Source: Prevotellaceae bacterium (lineage in GTDB: Bacteria; Bacteroidota; Bacteroidia; Bacteroidales; UBA932). Taken from it: 64,000 nucleotides of DNA. Below, one piece after another: positions 62,547-64,000 of the stretch. A program made the position numbers and the translations under genes. The notes below the pieces were generated by a model that saw nothing but the letters and a program-made list of their open reading frames with translations, was not told the origin of the DNA and made no database searches. The stretch is from contig JAITPN010000099.1 in NCBI GenBank assembly GCA_031289415.1, forward strand, positions 1-64,000, in the 5' to 3' direction. Position 1 is the stretch's first letter, and every line of letters begins with the position of its first letter.

Positions 62547-63683
62547 ATGAAAAAACAACTATTAATCGCAGGAGGGGTGATATGCACCTTGATGGCGGCT
62601 TCATGCGGCACAGCTGTTACGACGGAAACGCCTGAGGCAAAAATCAGCCGCAACGACTTGAGCAAAGAACGCTTGAACGGCAATGTCAAAACAATACGCC
62701 AACGCGTATACTGGTCGCAGGAAAAATTCGGCAGAATCGAAAAAGGAAGACCGCAAAAACTCAAGTCGCAAGACTATCTGAAAGAATATGACGAAGACGG
62801 ATTCCTTGCGGAAGAAACGTTCTTCGATTTACGCGACTCTGTGATTTCGCGCCGCAAAATCACCTACGACAAGCCCGGACAAATTGTAAAAGAAGAAGTA
62901 TACGATGGGCTGAAATTATCGTCTGTCGTCAATTACACGTATGAAAACGAAACCCTTCAACAGAAAGAAACAACCGACGGCGAAGGAAAATTAAAGGAAC
63001 GCTATGTCTATGTTTACTACGAATCGGGGCTGCTGATGGACGAAGACAAATATAACGCCGACAACAAACTTTCGCAAAAAACCGTACGCACATACGACGA
63101 CTACAATACATTGAAAGAAAAGCAGTACTACTGGGGCGGAGGCTCGCTCTACAAAAAAGAATCGCTGCAATATTACGGCGAAAGCGATCAGGACGCCGTT
63201 TTGGCGTCTGTAACTACGGTAAAATACGAAAACAAAAAACCCATTTTTGACGGACATGTAGCGTACGACCGCTATAACCAATTTGGCGACTACCAGCAGC
63301 GTACAGTTTTTGACAAAGCGGATATTCCCACTGAAGTTCATGAATATTCCTATGACCAATTCGGCAACCTTACCGAATATATAGTAAGAAAAATCGTCAT
63401 ACACGAAACCGTGAAAACGGAAGAAACGGAAGACAGCGAGGCGGATGAAAGCGATGATACCGTTGACGTTGTTGAAACCATTGCCGAAACAGAAGTAAAC
63501 GACGACGAGTTGTCGAATACCGGCAGCGAATGGGATTACGGCACAGGCGATTTCTATGAATATTCCTTTGACGAAAAAAATAATTGGACGCGAAAAATCA
63601 CCTATAAACTAACCAACGTCACGGATGTAGCCAAAGAAAGCGCCCGCCAGTTTTACTACGATAGAACAATTACCTATTATTAG
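62547..63683 (+). CDS. Putative lipoprotein with YD-like beta repeats
   Basis: 378 residues. A signal peptide ends in a lipobox (LMAASC). From residue ~75 the sequence is a series of ~20-residue tyrosine-rich beta units such as YDEDGFLAEETFF, YDKPGQIVKEEVYD and YDQFGNLTEYIV, like the YD/RHS repeats or MORN-like units of secreted Bacteroidota proteins. An acidic insert (ETEDSEADESDDTVD) interrupts them near residue 300. I know no defined function; it is probably periplasmic or surface-located. It lies between two copies of the permease 3' end. Confidence 0.75.
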   Translation: MKKQLLIAGGVICTLMAASCGTAVTTETPEAKISRNDLSKERLNGNVKTIRQRVYWSQEKFGRIEKGRPQKLKSQDYLKEYDEDGFLAEETFFDLRDSVISRRKITYDKPGQIVKEEVYDGLKLSSVVNYTYENETLQQKETTDGEGKLKERYVYVYYESGLLMDEDKYNADNKLSQKTVRTYDDYNTLKEKQYYWGGGSLYKKESLQYYGESDQDAVLASVTTVKYENKKPIFDGHVAYDRYNQFGDYQQRTVFDKADIPTEVHEYSYDQFGNLTEYIVRKIVIHETVKTEETEDSEADESDDTVDVVETIAETEVNDDELSNTGSEWDYGTGDFYEYSFDEKNNWTRKITYKLTNVTDVAKESARQFYYDRTITYY

Positions 63684-63712
63684 CCGAATTAAAACAGCAA
63701 GAGATTTTTGCA

Positions 63713-63778
63713 TTGCGTGTTTGCCAAAGAATTTTCAACCCTTTCAGGGTAGTGCAGGAATTGATTAAAAAAATGTAT
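63713..63778 (+). pseudogene. Degraded copy of the 3' end of the AI-2E permease gene
   Basis: About 65 bp match 62382-62446: TTGCCAAAGAATTTTCAACC, then TTCAGGGT, GCAGGAATTGA and TAAAAAAATGTA. There are several substitutions and a one-base deletion in the T-run that breaks the reading frame. Confidence 0.9.
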
Positions 63779-64000
63779 GGCAACACTGGTTAAACGGTTT
63801 ATTGCGAATCGTGTTTTTGTCCTCTTTCATTCAATTAAGGGTACTTCCAACTCCATTACTGATAACCCTAACGGATTGTCAATTGTTTGCGTTGCTCGTC
63901 CTAACGATAAACCTTTCTCAAACCACAAAGCAACACAAACAGAACAGCGAGTTGGCGGAGCGGTCGGATTTATAGATAAATTTCCGTATTATATTCCACT
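63777..64000 (+). CDS. Open frame running off the right edge (unrecognised)
   Basis: From the ATG at 63777, 74 codons are open to the window end, beginning MATLVKRFIANRVFVLFHSI. I recognise no family and see no promoter; a minus-strand frame in the same place is also partly open. It may be the start of a gene or a remnant. Confidence 0.25.
   Translation, partial: MATLVKRFIANRVFVLFHSIKGTSNSITDNPNGLSIVCVARPNDKPFSNHKATQTEQRVGGAVGFIDKFPYYIP

Noticed and set aside
1..64000. tRNA genes
   Set aside because: I looked in all gaps over ~100 bp for a T-loop GTTCGA-type motif with matching acceptor stems and found none.

Overview
The window comes from a member of the Bacteroidota, most likely order Bacteroidales. 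The signs are repeated promoters of the form TTTG/TTG-N19-21-TAnnTTTG, a BACON-domain surface lipoprotein, a TonB-dependent receptor, a GH95 alpha-L-fucosidase lipoprotein, DUF6089 and DUF4831 proteins, tandem OmpH/Skp genes beside bamA, and a small SRP RNA typical of the phylum. Coding density is high and almost every gene is a chromosomal housekeeping gene. I found no tRNA, rRNA, CRISPR array or prophage. Mobile DNA is limited to the first codons of an IS1-type transposase at the left edge, one MITE-like element and some duplicated gene fragments.

Layout: (1) 0-13 kb: acyl-CoA ligase, DUF721/DciA-like protein, a TMTC-like membrane/TPR protein, ribosomal protein L31 type B, an M64-like peptidase lipoprotein, a GlmM-type phosphohexomutase with a GT2 glycosyltransferase, the SRP RNA, mnmA and a TonB-dependent receptor. 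(2) 13-28 kb: ubiD-family decarboxylase and membrane pyrophosphatase; an envelope block (nadK, DUF6089, uppS, bamA, ompH, ompH, murI); pdxJ-DUF4831; a thioredoxin-like protein; folE; mqnB. MqnB plus a UbiD homologue suggests menaquinone made through futalosine. (3) 28-32.6 kb: phosphate locus pstA-pstB-phoU-phoB-phoR, without pstS or pstC. (4) 32.6-35.3 kb: an AT-rich accessory cassette: an SPFH/SHOCT protein, then three small proteins sharing a nearly identical N-terminal zinc ribbon but with unrelated C-terminal modules (membrane helices, an EF-Tu domain-II-like barrel, a beta-rich domain), ending in a broken duplicate. This is my best candidate for an undescribed system. (5) 35.3-48.5 kb: holA, purB, GH95 fucosidase, a DUF4116 repeat protein, clpC, a GNAT enzyme, a DUF2156 protein, a split ThrE-type exporter and an AlkD-like glycosylase. 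(6) 48.5-55.6 kb: nuoN and nuoM separated by a DUF1016 gene that has lost its nuclease domain, then asnB and gdhA. (7) 55.6-64 kb: rimO, birA, ftsH, cdsA, psd, an AI-2E-family permease, and a lipoprotein lying between two copies of the permease's 3' end.

Three intergenic regions carry tandem arrays with exactly the same 21-bp period but unrelated sequence (44.3, 47.7 and 54.0 kb). A 7-bp repeat tract lies directly in front of the AlkD-like gene. Coordinates of short motifs were counted by hand. Functional calls rest on motif recognition from the translated sequence, not on database searches.
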